From positions 277,072-341,071 of the forward strand of contig NZ_ATUW01000001.1 in assembly GCF_000420405.1 (NCBI RefSeq): a stretch of DNA of 64,000 nt, written 5' to 3'. Of the stretch, positions 1-9,398 are shown piece after piece (the stretch's first letter is position 1; each line of letters opens with the position of its first letter). The translations under genes were made by a program, and so were the position numbers. The DNA comes from Winkia neuii subsp. neuii DSM 8576 (GTDB lineage Bacteria; Actinomycetota; Actinomycetes; Actinomycetales; Actinomycetaceae). The notes beneath the pieces are model-generated. The model was not told the DNA's origin. It searched no databases and saw only the letters and a list, made by a program, of their open reading frames with translations.

Positions 1-1039
1 GCAGTTTCTGGTAGTCCGCTGCTGGTTTGCAGGATTCGGGGTGGGCGAGGGCGGGCCAGATTGGTCCAATTGCGTCCTTGCCCTGAGTCTTTTGTGGGTT
101 GAGGCGTTCACAAATAACATCGGCGAGGGCGCCCACGAACGCTGGGTGGGTACCTGCGGTTGCGGCACGGGCGTAGCCTAGCCCTAGTTTGGCGGCACTT
201 TCTTTTGCTTCGGTGTCCAGGTCGTAGACGACTTCCATGTGATCTGTTATGAATCCTATGGGCGCTACCACTACGTTTTCTACCCCTTCGTCTGCTAACT
301 GTTGCAGCCGGTCGTTGATGTCTGGCTCTAACCATTTTGCCATTGGGGGGCCGGATCGGGAGCAGAAGGCTAGGTCGACAGCTATTTGCTTGCCTAAGGT
401 AGCGGAGACGCGCCGGCAGATTTCTGCCCCTAGATCTTGGTGTTGGCGCAGATAGTTGGGTTGATTTGGGTCCCCGGGCAGGCCCGAGTTTTGGTTCATA
501 GCCACTGGGATTGAGTGGGTGACTAGCACTAGGTGGGCGTGGGGTAGTTTGCGCATTTGTTCGACTATGGCGTCGACGTTGGCGGCTACGAATCCTTCGG
601 TGGTGTAGTAGGGGCGCACTTTGTCTAGTTCGAAGTCGGTGCCGAGTTCGTTTTGGGCTGCGGCGAGGTCTTCGCGGTATTGGCGGCACCCGGAGTAGGA
701 GGCGAACGCGGAGGTGAATAGGCAGAGTATCCGCCGCCTGCCCTCGGCTTCAAGTTTTGCCATGGTTTCGGTGAAGAAGGGGTGCCAGTTCCGGTTGCCG
801 ATCACGATGGGCAGGTTGATGCCGCGCCGGGTTAGTTCGGCCTGGAGGGCGTCCATCAGTTCTTGGTTGCGCTGGTTTATTGGGCTTACCCCGTCGAAGA
901 GCTTGTAGTGGCCTCCTACCTGAATGAGTCTAGCGTCTGGGATTCCGCGCCCTTTGGTGGCGTTGCGCAGAAACGGAAGTACATCTTGGGGTCCGTTTGG
1001 TCCGCCGTAACTGCAGACCATGATTGCATCTGCGCTCAC
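1..1039 (-). CDS. hemH: Ferrochelatase (coproporphyrin ferrochelatase type), 3' end outside window
   Basis: My translation of the minus strand from GTG at 1039 gives about 346 residues with no stop before the window edge. It starts with a YGGP motif, and contains THSIP and a DHMEVVYDLD-like segment, which are the metal-insertion and substrate-site signatures of ferrochelatases. The enzyme inserts Fe(II) into the porphyrin ring; in Actinobacteria the substrate is normally coproporphyrin III (known of the family). The GTG start overlaps the hemA stop codon (GTGA), so the two genes are probably translationally coupled. The 3' end continues past position 1. Confidence 0.9.
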   Translation of the reverse strand, partial: MSADAIMVCSYGGPNGPQDVLPFLRNATKGRGIPDARLIQVGGHYKLFDGVSPINQRNQELMDALQAELTRRGINLPIVIGNRNWHPFFTETMAKLEAEGRRRILCLFTSAFASYSGCRQYREDLAAAQNELGTDFELDKVRPYYTTEGFVAANVDAIVEQMRKLPHAHLVLVTHSIPVAMNQNSGLPGDPNQPNYLRQHQDLGAEICRRVSATLGKQIAVDLAFCSRSGPPMAKWLEPDINDRLQQLADEGVENVVVAPIGFITDHMEVVYDLDTEAKESAAKLGLGYARAATAGTHPAFVGALADVICERLNPQKTQGKDAIGPIWPALAHPESCKPAADYQKL

Positions 1040-2358
1040 GCAGTTTCCTCCCTGAGTTCGGCTAGTGGGCAGTAGTTAGCCATTTTCTTTGGTTTTACAT
1101 CGGCTTCTACAGCGGCTTCAGCCAGGTCTATGCCCATTACGGCGTGCAGGGCTCGCACGTATTCGTAGTCGGAGCCGCGGGTGGCGGCGAGTCTGGCATT
1201 GACCGAGGGCACGTGGGCTAGTCGCGAGGCGAAGTGGTGTAGGGCGGCAGCTGCGTCTTCGCGGGACATTTGGTTGCGGTGGGGCAGGCGGGCTATTTCT
1301 TCGTCCAGGATGTGCCAAATGTGTTCGCGCAGTGCCACTACCACGGGGTCCATGCGGCGCGATTCGATTTCGGCAAATGCTGTCTCCACCGCTTTTTGTA
1401 CGAGGGCGTGGGCTTTTTCGATGTGCCCTACGGCGGCTTCGGGGATTTGTTCTTGCACGTCGCGCAGGGAAAGCACGCGCACCCCGCTAACTTGACGCAC
1501 GTCCTCGGCGACGTCTCCGGTGAGGGCCATATCCAAGATGGTCTGGCTTGCTTGCCGTTGCTTTTGGGCCGCGCTTACCAGCTGCGCGTTCAAGATGGGT
1601 GCGCCCAATCCGCGGCAGGATATTACCAAGTCGGCTTTGGCGAGGGCGTCAACCAGCCCGTCTGCAGCGATTGGGGTAACGTCATGCCCTTTAGCAAAGC
1701 GTTCGGCTCTGCCCGAAGAGGAATAGCAGGCGATGTTTTCGATCTGGCGTCCGCGCAGTTGCGCAACTGAGGCTCCGGCGTAGGATCCGGTGCCGATGAT
1801 GAGCGCGTTTACTGACGCCGGGTCTTCTTGCCATATGGGTGCTACTAGCGACAGGGCTACGGCAACGACGGATCTGCCTGTACCCGCCAGCCCGGTAAGG
1901 CGAGCGACATTGCGCGAGGTGTGCAGGGCCGCTTCGACCGCCCTCGACAGGTCTGTGGAGGTGGTGTGTTCGCGAGTGGCTACCACGTGGGCGCGGCGCA
2001 GCTGACCGGAAATTTCGCGTTCGCCTACGACCATGGAATCTAGTCCGCTGGCCACTTCAAATAGGTGGGTTAGGGCGCCCTTGCCAACTAGTACGTTGGC
2101 TCGCGAATGTACCGGGCACGAATGTGAGCCCACAGAATCGGCGGGGAATAAGCTGTTCACTACCGCGAGCGCCACCTGTGCAGGGTCTGAGCCGGCTTCG
2201 GTGTCCAGGTATATTTCCACCCGATTGCAGGTGGAAAGGATCATTGCGCCGCGCACGTCTGCACGGCGGGTGAGTCTTCGCGCCAGATCTTCACAATTGG
2301 CTGCGGCTTGACCTACTCTGTCTAGTCCGTGCACGCCGTGGTGCACTGACACACTCAT
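1036..2358 (-). CDS. hemA: Glutamyl-tRNA reductase
   Basis: First committed enzyme of the C5 pathway: it reduces glutamyl-tRNA(Glu) to glutamate-1-semialdehyde with NADPH. The catalytic-Cys motif STCNRVEIYLD is present (Cys about residue 44), followed by the substrate-domain motif GLDSMVVGEREISGQ, an NADPH-binding domain and a C-terminal dimerisation helix. The N terminus (MSVSVHHGVHGLDRVG) differs from the usual HRTAP-type start but keeps the spacing. An in-frame GTG at 2367 is an alternative start; neither has a strong ribosome-binding site. It lies upstream of and overlaps hemH, and is transcribed divergently from hemE. hemL, the next pathway step, is encoded at 12768. Confidence 0.93.
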   Translation of the reverse strand: MSVSVHHGVHGLDRVGQAAANCEDLARRLTRRADVRGAMILSTCNRVEIYLDTEAGSDPAQVALAVVNSLFPADSVGSHSCPVHSRANVLVGKGALTHLFEVASGLDSMVVGEREISGQLRRAHVVATREHTTSTDLSRAVEAALHTSRNVARLTGLAGTGRSVVAVALSLVAPIWQEDPASVNALIIGTGSYAGASVAQLRGRQIENIACYSSSGRAERFAKGHDVTPIAADGLVDALAKADLVISCRGLGAPILNAQLVSAAQKQRQASQTILDMALTGDVAEDVRQVSGVRVLSLRDVQEQIPEAAVGHIEKAHALVQKAVETAFAEIESRRMDPVVVALREHIWHILDEEIARLPHRNQMSREDAAAALHHFASRLAHVPSVNARLAATRGSDYEYVRALHAVMGIDLAEAAVEADVKPKKMANYCPLAELREETA

Positions 2359-2396
2359 TAAACCCACGCGTTAGATTGAATCAGAAAAACCAAACT

Positions 2397-2415
2397 TTTG
2401 TGACACTTACACAAA
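2397..2415. promoter_or_regulatory. Inverted repeat in the hemA/hemE divergent region, Rex-like
   Basis: TTTGTGACACTTACACAAA has perfect 6-bp arms (TTTGTG / CACAAA) around a 7-nt spacer and lies about 40 bp upstream of the hemA start. It resembles the actinobacterial Rex operator (TGTGAA...TTCACA) but is one base shorter and imperfect inside. Rex represses the hem genes in Streptomyces (established knowledge), so the position makes sense. The assignment is inference. No rex gene lies in the window. Confidence 0.35.
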
Positions 2416-2561
2416 TCTAGTCGCAAAACGGATATTTACCACACTTAAGGACACCGTCTGATCTGCAATAATATCAGTTGCGGCAAAGTTGGGGCACAAT
2501 GGTGAGTTGAAGAAGCTCGCGCGGAATTAGTGTCGTTTTTAGTATCGAAAATAGGAGCAAC

Positions 2562-3590
2562 ATGGCTGATGCAACCCCCTTCTTGCAGGCCCTCAAGGGG
2601 AAGCGCCCCGCTCACACGCCCGTCTGGTTTATGCGCCAGGCAGGCAGGTCGCTCCCCGAATATAGGCGTCTGCGTGCGGGCAAAAACATGCTCTATTCCT
2701 GCCTGGATCCTAAATTAGCTGCGGAACTAACCTGCCAGCCGGTGCGGCGCCACGGGGTGGATGCCGCCGTCTTTTTCTCGGACATTATGGTGCCTCTGAA
2801 GCTGGCCGGGATAAACGTTGACATCAAGACGGGGGTAGGCCCTGTAATGGACAAGCCCTACCGCAACGCCTCCGACATTTGGGAACTGGTGTCCCACCGC
2901 ACTCCCGACACTTCGGCAATAACCGAAGCTGTGCGATTAGCTTGCACCAAGGTGGACGTACCCATTTTGGCGTTCGCGGGGGCACCTTTCACGCTGGCCG
3001 CCTACCTGGTCGAGGGCGGCCCTAGCCGCGACCACTTGGCCGCTCGCACTCTGATGCATTCGGCCCCCCAATCCTGGCGCATGCTAGCCAATTGGTGTGC
3101 CGAGCTTTCTCTACAGTTCGCTAAAGCCCAAATCGCCGGTGGGGCCCGCGCCTTCCAACTATTCGATTCCTGGGCCGGCTCCCTTTCGAGGGCCGACTAC
3201 TTGCGCTACTGCGCCCCCTATTCGCGCCGAGTGTTGGCGGGCGTTAGCGCCCTGCGAATTCCCACTATCCACTTTGGGGTGGGCACCGCTTCGCTGCTCA
3301 CAGATTTTGCCGAGGGCGCTACCTGCGTGGGCGTGGATTACAGAACCGATCTGAGCGAGGCCATAACCACCCTGCGCAAGCACGGTTCCCCCTCGCCGCT
3401 GGTAGTGCAGGGTAATATCGACCCGGCAATGCTGGCCTGCCCGCCACGGCTATTGGACGAGCACGTGGACGCAATTTTGGATGCCGGGAAGGCTGCGGAT
3501 GCCCACATTTTGAACCTTGGCCACGGGGTACCGCGGCAGACTGACCCGCACGTACTAACGCGACTGGTGCAAAGGGTGCATAGACTGTAG
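2562..3590 (+). CDS. hemE: Uroporphyrinogen decarboxylase
   Basis: Decarboxylates the four acetate side chains of uroporphyrinogen III to give coproporphyrinogen III. The 342-residue length is typical. Near the N terminus is the signature PVWFMRQAGRSLPEYR, followed by FFSDIMVPL and, mid-protein, FQLFDSWAGSLSRADY, all hallmark active-site segments. The ATG at 2562 follows a good ribosome-binding site (AGGAGC, 6 nt away). It is the first gene of a plus-strand operon; hemY follows after 17 nt. Confidence 0.95.
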   Translation: MADATPFLQALKGKRPAHTPVWFMRQAGRSLPEYRRLRAGKNMLYSCLDPKLAAELTCQPVRRHGVDAAVFFSDIMVPLKLAGINVDIKTGVGPVMDKPYRNASDIWELVSHRTPDTSAITEAVRLACTKVDVPILAFAGAPFTLAAYLVEGGPSRDHLAARTLMHSAPQSWRMLANWCAELSLQFAKAQIAGGARAFQLFDSWAGSLSRADYLRYCAPYSRRVLAGVSALRIPTIHFGVGTASLLTDFAEGATCVGVDYRTDLSEAITTLRKHGSPSPLVVQGNIDPAMLACPPRLLDEHVDAILDAGKAADAHILNLGHGVPRQTDPHVLTRLVQRVHRL

Positions 3591-3607
3591 GAAATACAGG
3601 AGGGCAC

Positions 3608-5023
3608 GTGGAAACTTTTGATGCAATTGTTCTTGGTGTCGGCGTAGCCGGGCTTTGTGCGGCGTATGAGCTATCAAAGCAGGGGCTTACTCCCCTATTG
3701 GTTGAACAAAGGGGTACCTGCGGCGGGCTGCTTGCTAGCGCCGATTTCCGGGGCGTTCGCGTAGATTTGGGAGCTGAGTCCTTCGCCAGGCGGGCCACAA
3801 AAGTGCGCGAGCTGTGTGGGGAATTGGGCTTGAGCGAGGTGGCTCCTTCTGGTTCGTCCTGGATTTTCACCCCGACCGGTTCTGGCAAGGCCAGCCGCAT
3901 CGCTCACGGAGTGCTGGGGATTCCTGCAAATCTGGAAGATCCCGCTTTGGACGCCCTCACCAGCCAGGAAAGGGCCCGGCTGGAGCTAGATTTGACTATG
4001 CCTGCCCAGGTTGGGGCCGACGCTAAGACCCTCGACATTTTGGTGGCTACCAGGTTGGGCGAGGCGGCCTTAGAAAAACTGGTAGCCCCGGTTGCCGGCG
4101 GTATCCATTCTGCCCCCCTAAGCCAGCTGGACGTCGACACCGTGGCCCCCGGATTGCGTGAGGGGTTAACGCGCACTGGCTCGCTCGTAAAGGCGGCTGC
4201 CAGTTTGCGTGGGGAAAAGCCGGGCGCCCCTGCCGTGCTCTCTGTCGAGGGCGGAATGTTCCGTTTGCCCGAGGCGCTCGCCCTCCACCTTCAAAAGACG
4301 GGCGCAACAGTGTGTACCCACACTCGCGCTAAGGACTTAGTCCAAACGGAAAATGGCTTTACGGTAACCCTTGTGCAAACCACTTCGGGCCCGCACGGCC
4401 CACAGGACACAGCCCAAGAACGCACGGTCCAAGCCAAAAAGGTGGTACTCGCCACCGACCCGGCGGCAGCCTTTGAACTACTTTCCGGCGTAGCGGATCT
4501 AGACGAAGCGCTAAAAGGCTGGCAGATTCCGAGGGGCGCCGACATGTCCGGGGTAACTTTGTGCGTGCGCGATAGCAGGCTCAACTCGGCCCCGCGCGGA
4601 TCCGGACTGTTGGTGGCTGCTCCCACCCCCGGCGAAGAGCCTTTGACGTGGGCAAAAGCCCTCACCCACTACAGTGCGAAATGGGAATGGGCAGGGCGCG
4701 AACTGGCCGAAAAGATTGGCCCCGACACCCATATTTTGCGGCTGAGCTACGGGCGCCGAAACGAGCAGGCGCGCTCGCACTCTACCCAGGAAGCCGTCAA
4801 AGACGCCGCCCTACTATTGGGATTTGAGCCCGAAGAAGTACTTGAGGCAAAGCCCGTGCACTGGGGGCAGGCGATCATTCCACACACCCCCGCCCACCGC
4901 GAGCGCGTAGCAGCTTTGGCGCAAAAAGTTGCGCAGGTGCCCGGCCTGCAGATAACAGGCGCCTGGGTGGCTGGAACCGGGCTGGCTGCAGTGGTGCCAA
5001 ACGCGTTAGAGGTGAAAGCATGA
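3608..5023 (+). CDS. hemY: Coproporphyrinogen III / protoporphyrinogen oxidase, HemY type
   Basis: FAD-dependent oxidase that removes six electrons from the porphyrinogen ring. The N-terminal Rossmann FAD motif is GVGVAG (residues 10-15), followed by a Glu-ended second strand (LLVEQRG) and a GGLL segment. The C terminus has the GAWVAGTGLAAVV-type second FAD contact seen in HemY/CgoX. Its 471 residues match the family. It starts at GTG 3608 after an AGGAGGG-like site and overlaps hemC by 4 nt (ATGA). In Gram-positive actinobacteria this enzyme usually makes coproporphyrin III (CgoX). Confidence 0.9.
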   Translation: METFDAIVLGVGVAGLCAAYELSKQGLTPLLVEQRGTCGGLLASADFRGVRVDLGAESFARRATKVRELCGELGLSEVAPSGSSWIFTPTGSGKASRIAHGVLGIPANLEDPALDALTSQERARLELDLTMPAQVGADAKTLDILVATRLGEAALEKLVAPVAGGIHSAPLSQLDVDTVAPGLREGLTRTGSLVKAAASLRGEKPGAPAVLSVEGGMFRLPEALALHLQKTGATVCTHTRAKDLVQTENGFTVTLVQTTSGPHGPQDTAQERTVQAKKVVLATDPAAAFELLSGVADLDEALKGWQIPRGADMSGVTLCVRDSRLNSAPRGSGLLVAAPTPGEEPLTWAKALTHYSAKWEWAGRELAEKIGPDTHILRLSYGRRNEQARSHSTQEAVKDAALLLGFEPEEVLEAKPVHWGQAIIPHTPAHRERVAALAQKVAQVPGLQITGAWVAGTGLAAVVPNALEVKA

Positions 5024-6063
5024 TTCGGCTAGGCACCCGCGGCTCGGAGCTGGCGCGCACCCAATCGGAATCTGTAGCGCAGATGCTCTCTACCCTGGGC
5101 GTGAAAGTTGAGCTGACCATTATTCGCACTGACGGCGACCACATGGCTGGTTCGCTGGCCCGTTTGGGTGGAGTGGGCGTTTTTGCGGCCACCTTGCGGA
5201 CGGCGCTTTTAGAGGGCGAGTGCGACTTGGCAGTGCATTCTTTCAAGGATCTGCCCACCGCGCCCGTTCCCGGACTGGTGATCGGGGCTGTCCCACCCCG
5301 GGCGGCAACCGCCGATGCTTTTTGTGGCCCAGCCACCCTGGCGGAACTAGATTCGGGGGCTTCTGTGGGCACCGGCTCCCCGCGGCGGGCAGCTCAGTTG
5401 CGCGCCCTGCGGCCAGACCTGAAAGTAGTGGACATTCGCGGCAACGTGGGCACCCGTTTAGCCCGGCGCAAGTTGCAAGGTGGAGACCTGGACGGGGTAG
5501 TTCTAGCGAAGGCCGGGCTCGCCCGCCTGGGACGCGAAGATGCCATCAGCGAAGAATTTTCTGCCCAGCAAATGCTGCCTGCCCCTTCCCAGGGGGCGTT
5601 GGCGGTCGAATGCCGCAGCGAAGATGCTCCTTGGACCGGGTCTTCGCCACTGGCGGTAGCCCTGGGCATGATCGAGGATCGCGCCGCCCGGGCCTCCGCC
5701 CACGCCGAGCGCGCGGTGCTCGAAGGTTTGCAGGCCGGTTGCGCCGCCCCAGTTGGCGCGCATGCGCAGCTCACCCAAGGGGGGATGCGGCTAGTTGGCG
5801 CTGTGATCTCAATTGACGGAACTAAAAAGCTCTCTGCCGAGTGCACATTTTCGCTAGGGCAACAAACCGTGCCCGAACGCGATCAGGCAGCCCGGCAGGC
5901 AGGCCTGCAGGTGGCGCAAGAATTGCTGGATAAAGGGGCCGCTCAGATCACCGACCTGCAAGCGAGCAAAACGCATCGCAGGCCCACCCACGATTCGCAA
6001 GCCCTGTGGGCGCCGGGCATATCCGGGCCCAACGACCCAAACGCAGACGTTTCGGCGCACTGA
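5020..6063 (+). CDS. hemC: Porphobilinogen deaminase (hydroxymethylbilane synthase)
   Basis: Condenses four porphobilinogens into hydroxymethylbilane. The N terminus shows IRLGTRGSELA, then HSFKDLP and GSPRRAAQLRALRP, the substrate and cofactor-binding loops. Cys241 in the motif GCAAPVGA is the attachment site of the dipyrromethane cofactor. It overlaps hemY by ATGA, and its TGA shares a base with the hemD ATG. The last 30 or so residues, rich in His, Arg and Asp, look like a poorly conserved tail. Confidence 0.95.
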   Translation: MIRLGTRGSELARTQSESVAQMLSTLGVKVELTIIRTDGDHMAGSLARLGGVGVFAATLRTALLEGECDLAVHSFKDLPTAPVPGLVIGAVPPRAATADAFCGPATLAELDSGASVGTGSPRRAAQLRALRPDLKVVDIRGNVGTRLARRKLQGGDLDGVVLAKAGLARLGREDAISEEFSAQQMLPAPSQGALAVECRSEDAPWTGSSPLAVALGMIEDRAARASAHAERAVLEGLQAGCAAPVGAHAQLTQGGMRLVGAVISIDGTKKLSAECTFSLGQQTVPERDQAARQAGLQVAQELLDKGAAQITDLQASKTHRRPTHDSQALWAPGISGPNDPNADVSAH

Positions 6064-6752
6064 TGCTGACCGTACTCACCACCTCCCCCGAGCGAGCCCT
6101 AGCAAAAGACCTCGCCGCCCTCGCCCCCTGCCACCTAGCAGCCGCCCCCCTGACTCGCCAATACGGCCTCGACTACGCACTTCCCACCGAAAGGCCAGAT
6201 TGGGTTTTTGTCACCTCGGCCCGCACTGTCGAATTTTTGGGCGAGGGCGGCCGTTCCTTCGTGGCGAACAGTGGCGCCCGCATAGCCTCGGTGGGGCCGG
6301 CCACCACCCGCGCCCTGAACCACGCTGGTATCGAAATAGATCTGGAGCCGGCAGGGCACAGTGCCGCCGGGCTAGTGGCCGCCATGATGCTGCTCCACCA
6401 GTCAGGCAAGATAGCTTGGCTGCCCGGATCCGCCCAGGCCCACCCCACCCTTGCCACCGGCCTGACCAATCTGGGCCTGCGCGTTTTGCCGTGCCCCATT
6501 TACGACACGGTTCCCGTAGAAACGCTGCCTCCTATTTACGAGCACGCCGATCTAGTTGCTCTAACCTCCGCCTCCGCTGCCCGCGCCCTAGCACAGCTGG
6601 CGCCAGCTCCGCTCCCGCCGGCAATCACCATAGGCAACCCCTCCCGCAAAATCGCCCTCGACCTCGGCATAAACGTTTTGGGCACAGCTGCCAACCCAAG
6701 TGCCGAAGGGCTCGCCCTCTGCTTAGAAGAAACATTAAAAAGATTTCCTTAA
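6063..6752 (+). CDS. hemD: Uroporphyrinogen-III synthase
   Basis: Cyclises hydroxymethylbilane with inversion of ring D. This is a fast-evolving family recognised here by the pattern TSARTVEFLGE, the ASVGPATTRAL segment and the C-terminal LTSASAARAL ... ITIGNPSRKIA stretch, plus position directly after hemC. I place the start at ATG 6063, which overlaps the hemC stop (TGATG). An in-frame upstream start at 6006 would add 19 residues that lie wholly inside hemC and look like frame shadow. About 229 residues. Confidence 0.85.
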   Translation: MLTVLTTSPERALAKDLAALAPCHLAAAPLTRQYGLDYALPTERPDWVFVTSARTVEFLGEGGRSFVANSGARIASVGPATTRALNHAGIEIDLEPAGHSAAGLVAAMMLLHQSGKIAWLPGSAQAHPTLATGLTNLGLRVLPCPIYDTVPVETLPPIYEHADLVALTSASAARALAQLAPAPLPPAITIGNPSRKIALDLGINVLGTAANPSAEGLALCLEETLKRFP

Positions 6753-6779
6753 AGTGGTGAGGCAAGATACGTTAAACAC

Positions 6780-7568
6780 ATGCATACGCGTTTTCTTTCC
6801 ACAGTCTTGCCCTCCCCCTTCGGCGAACTAACCTGCTACGCCGGGCAGAACGGCCTTTCAGCAATTGTTCTGAAAGGCCAAGACGCTCCCCTAGACTTGG
6901 GCCTGTCCACCCCCATAACCCTGGAGCACACGGAAGAGGACGCCCGCAACATACTGCGCCAAGCCAGGGCCGAACTGGGCGAATACTTTCGCGGCGAACG
7001 CACCCGCTTCGACGTGAAGATCGACCCTTCGGGCACCTACTACGACCGGCGCGTGTGGGCTGCGGTGGCAAAGATCAAAGCGGGCCAGCGCAAACCCGAA
7101 CCGGAAATCCTAGACGAAGTAGGTATGACAACCGCCCGCGCAGCTGTGTCACACTCCATCGAACGCTGCCCGCTGCCGTTTATAATCCCCTCGCACATGG
7201 TGCGCCCCATCAACCCACACCGCACCTTCTTCTCCCACGGCCGCAAAATCGGCTCCATGCTCATGGCTGGCGAAATCTTCCTGGAAACCGTGCGCGCCCT
7301 CGAAACGCAATACCAGGTTCCCCAAACCGATTCCGACCGAAACAGCGTGTGCGAAGGTAAACAATTTGCCAACCTCATGTACTCGCTCGGAGTAACCAAA
7401 CCCAGCGTCCGCTCCAAATTCTCGGACATTTTGTCTTACCTAGACATTTCCGCCCAGCGTTGGGGCAAAGCCGGGGCGTTGATCGAACGGTACTGCGCCG
7501 ATTACAAAAACCAGTTAGGCAAGGGCCCTCTTCAGGGCATAGGGGTAATCCGCAGCCACCAAAACTGA
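6780..7568 (+). CDS. Methylated-DNA-cysteine methyltransferase-like protein lacking the acceptor Cys
   Basis: 262 residues. The N-terminal part (1-90) and the segment EYFRGERTRFDV ... YYDRRVWAAVAKI match the MGMT/Ogt fold. The family's PCHR active site is here PSHM: Ser138 replaces the alkyl-acceptor Cys and Met140 the Arg. The NP of the usual Asn hinge is replaced by CP (Cys130). Residues about 165-262 form an extra C-terminal domain I cannot assign. It lies between hemD and hemB in the heme operon. There is no ribosome-binding site at ATG 6780; a TACGTT hexamer ends 6 nt before it, suggesting a leaderless transcript. By analogy with alkyltransferase-like proteins it may bind DNA without transferring methyl groups (inference). 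Confidence 0.75.
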   Translation: MHTRFLSTVLPSPFGELTCYAGQNGLSAIVLKGQDAPLDLGLSTPITLEHTEEDARNILRQARAELGEYFRGERTRFDVKIDPSGTYYDRRVWAAVAKIKAGQRKPEPEILDEVGMTTARAAVSHSIERCPLPFIIPSHMVRPINPHRTFFSHGRKIGSMLMAGEIFLETVRALETQYQVPQTDSDRNSVCEGKQFANLMYSLGVTKPSVRSKFSDILSYLDISAQRWGKAGALIERYCADYKNQLGKGPLQGIGVIRSHQN

Positions 7569-7619
7569 ATCGCGAATGCGCGCGGTAGCATGGCAGGGAA
7601 ACAAACTGAAGGAGTCTAA

Positions 7620-8597
7620 ATGTCACCGTTCATTCGCCCTCGCCGCCTGCGCACCACCGCCGCGATGCGCGCCCTGGTTGCCGAAACGCGGGTGTTTCCA
7701 GCTCAGCTGATTATGCCCGTCTTTGTGCGCGAAGGCATTGATTCACCAGTACGCATCGAGGCAATGCCAGGCCAATACCAGCACACCACAGACTCCATCA
7801 AGAAGCTGGCAGCCGAACTAGCCCAGGCCGGCGTTGGTGGCATTGACCTGTTTGGGGTGCCCGCCGAAGGGCAAAAAGACGCCTCCGGCTCGATCGCTTG
7901 GGACCCGGAAGGAATCCTAAATCGCGGCATTGCCGCCGTCCGCGAAGAGGTGGGCGACGCCCTGGTAGTGTGTGCCGACACCTGCCTTGACGAATTCACC
8001 TCTCACGGCCACTGCGGGGTACTTACCGAAGATGGCCGGGTAGACAACGATCCCACGCTAGAGTTGTACGCGAAGATGGCAGTATCGCAGGCCGAGGCCG
8101 GCGCCCACATGGTTTCCCCTTCAGGCATGATGGATGGGCAGGTTCAGGTAATTCGCGAGGCCCTAGACGCTGCCGGGCATCAGGATGTATCCATCATGGC
8201 GTATTCGGCCAAGTACGCTTCCGCCTTCTTTGGCCCCTTCCGCGAAGCGGTCAGCTGTAACCTCAAAGGCGATCGCAAAACCTACCAGCAGGATCCAGCC
8301 AACCGCATAGAAGGTATGCGCGAGGCCCTGCTAGATATTTCCGAGGGCGCCGACATAGTTATGGTCAAGCCCGCCAGCCACTACCTAGATGTGGTGGCGG
8401 ACGTGGCCGGGGCTGTGGACGTGCCCGTAGCTGCCTACCAGGTTTCTGGCGAATACGCCATGGTCGAGGCCGCCGCAGCAAACGGGTGGATCGACCGCGA
8501 GCGCGCAATCGACGAATCTATTACCGCTATAGCCAGGGCGGGAGCCGATGTGATCTTGACCTACTGGGCGCTGGAATTTGCCCGCAGGGGCAAGTGA
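7620..8597 (+). CDS. hemB: Delta-aminolevulinic acid dehydratase (porphobilinogen synthase)
   Basis: Condenses two ALA molecules into porphobilinogen. The zinc-type site [16 protein letters not shown] carries three cysteines, so this is a Zn-dependent enzyme. The Schiff-base lysines are Lys198 ([18 protein letters not shown]) and Lys250 ([10 protein letters not shown]). The 325-residue length is normal. The start ATG follows a strong ribosome-binding site (GAAGGAG, 5 nt). The downstream methyltransferase gene overlaps its stop. Confidence 0.96.
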   Translation: MSPFIRPRRLRTTAAMRALVAETRVFPAQLIMPVFVREGIDSPVRIEAMPGQYQHTTDSIKKLAAELAQAGVGGIDLFGVPAEGQKDASGSIAWDPEGILNRGIAAVREEVGDALVVCADTCLDEFTSHGHCGVLTEDGRVDNDPTLELYAKMAVSQAEAGAHMVSPSGMMDGQVQVIREALDAAGHQDVSIMAYSAKYASAFFGPFREAVSCNLKGDRKTYQQDPANRIEGMREALLDISEGADIVMVKPASHYLDVVADVAGAVDVPVAAYQVSGEYAMVEAAAANGWIDRERAIDESITAIARAGADVILTYWALEFARRGK

Positions 8598-9367
8598 GCT
8601 GGTCCAAGCCTGGGGCAAACCCTTTTTCTAAGGTGTTGCCCGGCTATTCTGCAGCCCGCCCCGCCTACCCGCCGGCCGCATTAGAGGCCCTGTGGGAAGG
8701 CTCCCCCCGCCGGGTGGTGGAGTTCGGGGCCGGCTCGGGTACTCTCACGCGGGCATTGTTAGCTCGGGGGGCGGAAGTAGCAGCGGTGGAGGCTTCGCCC
8801 TCAATGTGTGAGCAGCTGCGCGCCGACACCGACCCTGAGTTTTTTGCTTCCGGGCGCCTCAAACTACACTGTGCGGACGCCCACCACACCCCCCTGCCCA
8901 ACGGTTGGGCAGACCTGGTGGTGGCGGCACAGACCTGGCATTGGTTGGATTCCCACCCGGCTTGCGCCGAGGCGGCTCGCCTACTTGCCGAGGGCGGGCA
9001 TCTAGCTATCTTGTACAACCAGTTGGACGTGTCGGTCCCTTGGGTGCACCGTCTGACCCGCATCATGCGCTCGGGTGACGTCCGCCGCGGGGATCCGCCT
9101 CCTCTGGGGGAGCCTTTCGGGCGGGCCAGGCGCACCCAGGTGCGCTGGTACAACACTGTCACTGCCGAGGACGTGATCGCCCTCGGGCGCACCCATGCCT
9201 CCTACTTGAACGCCAACGAGACTGGGCGCGAAAAGATGCAGGGAAACCTACGTTGGTATATTTACCGGCACATGGGTCACTGTGCTGGCGCCAGGTTGAG
9301 CCTTCCCTACCTGACCGATATCTGGATCACTGAAAGGAAGCTACCCTCAAACGGTTCTGGCAAGTAA
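8594..9367 (+). CDS. Class I SAM-dependent methyltransferase, substrate unknown
   Basis: About 257 residues from GTG 8594, whose GTGA overlaps the hemB stop; an upstream in-frame start at 8486 would lie inside hemB. Motif I is [15 protein letters not shown], motif II ends AAVEASPSM, and [14 protein letters not shown] follows as motif IV, so it is a methyltransferase-11-type Rossmann fold. The [10 protein letters not shown] segment before motif I is common in small-molecule methyltransferases of this group. Coupling to hemB suggests co-expression with heme genes, but nothing shows a tetrapyrrole substrate. Confidence 0.8.
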   Translation: MSWSKPGANPFSKVLPGYSAARPAYPPAALEALWEGSPRRVVEFGAGSGTLTRALLARGAEVAAVEASPSMCEQLRADTDPEFFASGRLKLHCADAHHTPLPNGWADLVVAAQTWHWLDSHPACAEAARLLAEGGHLAILYNQLDVSVPWVHRLTRIMRSGDVRRGDPPPLGEPFGRARRTQVRWYNTVTAEDVIALGRTHASYLNANETGREKMQGNLRWYIYRHMGHCAGARLSLPYLTDIWITERKLPSNGSGK

Positions 9368-9398
9368 GATTAGGCTTTGCGAAACTATGGAGGGTTTT

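Noticed and set aside
108-689. A 193-codon Arg/Pro-rich open frame on the minus strand
   Set aside because: It is an off-frame shadow of the ferrochelatase gene, which reads through the same bases with clear family motifs.
6006-6062. Extended N terminus for HemD
   Set aside because: The extra codons lie entirely within hemC; the start at 6063 has the expected stop-start overlap.
6780-7568. Idea that this heme-locus gene is the missing hemQ
   Set aside because: The sequence has the MGMT fold and active-site region, not the chlorite-dismutase-like HemQ fold.
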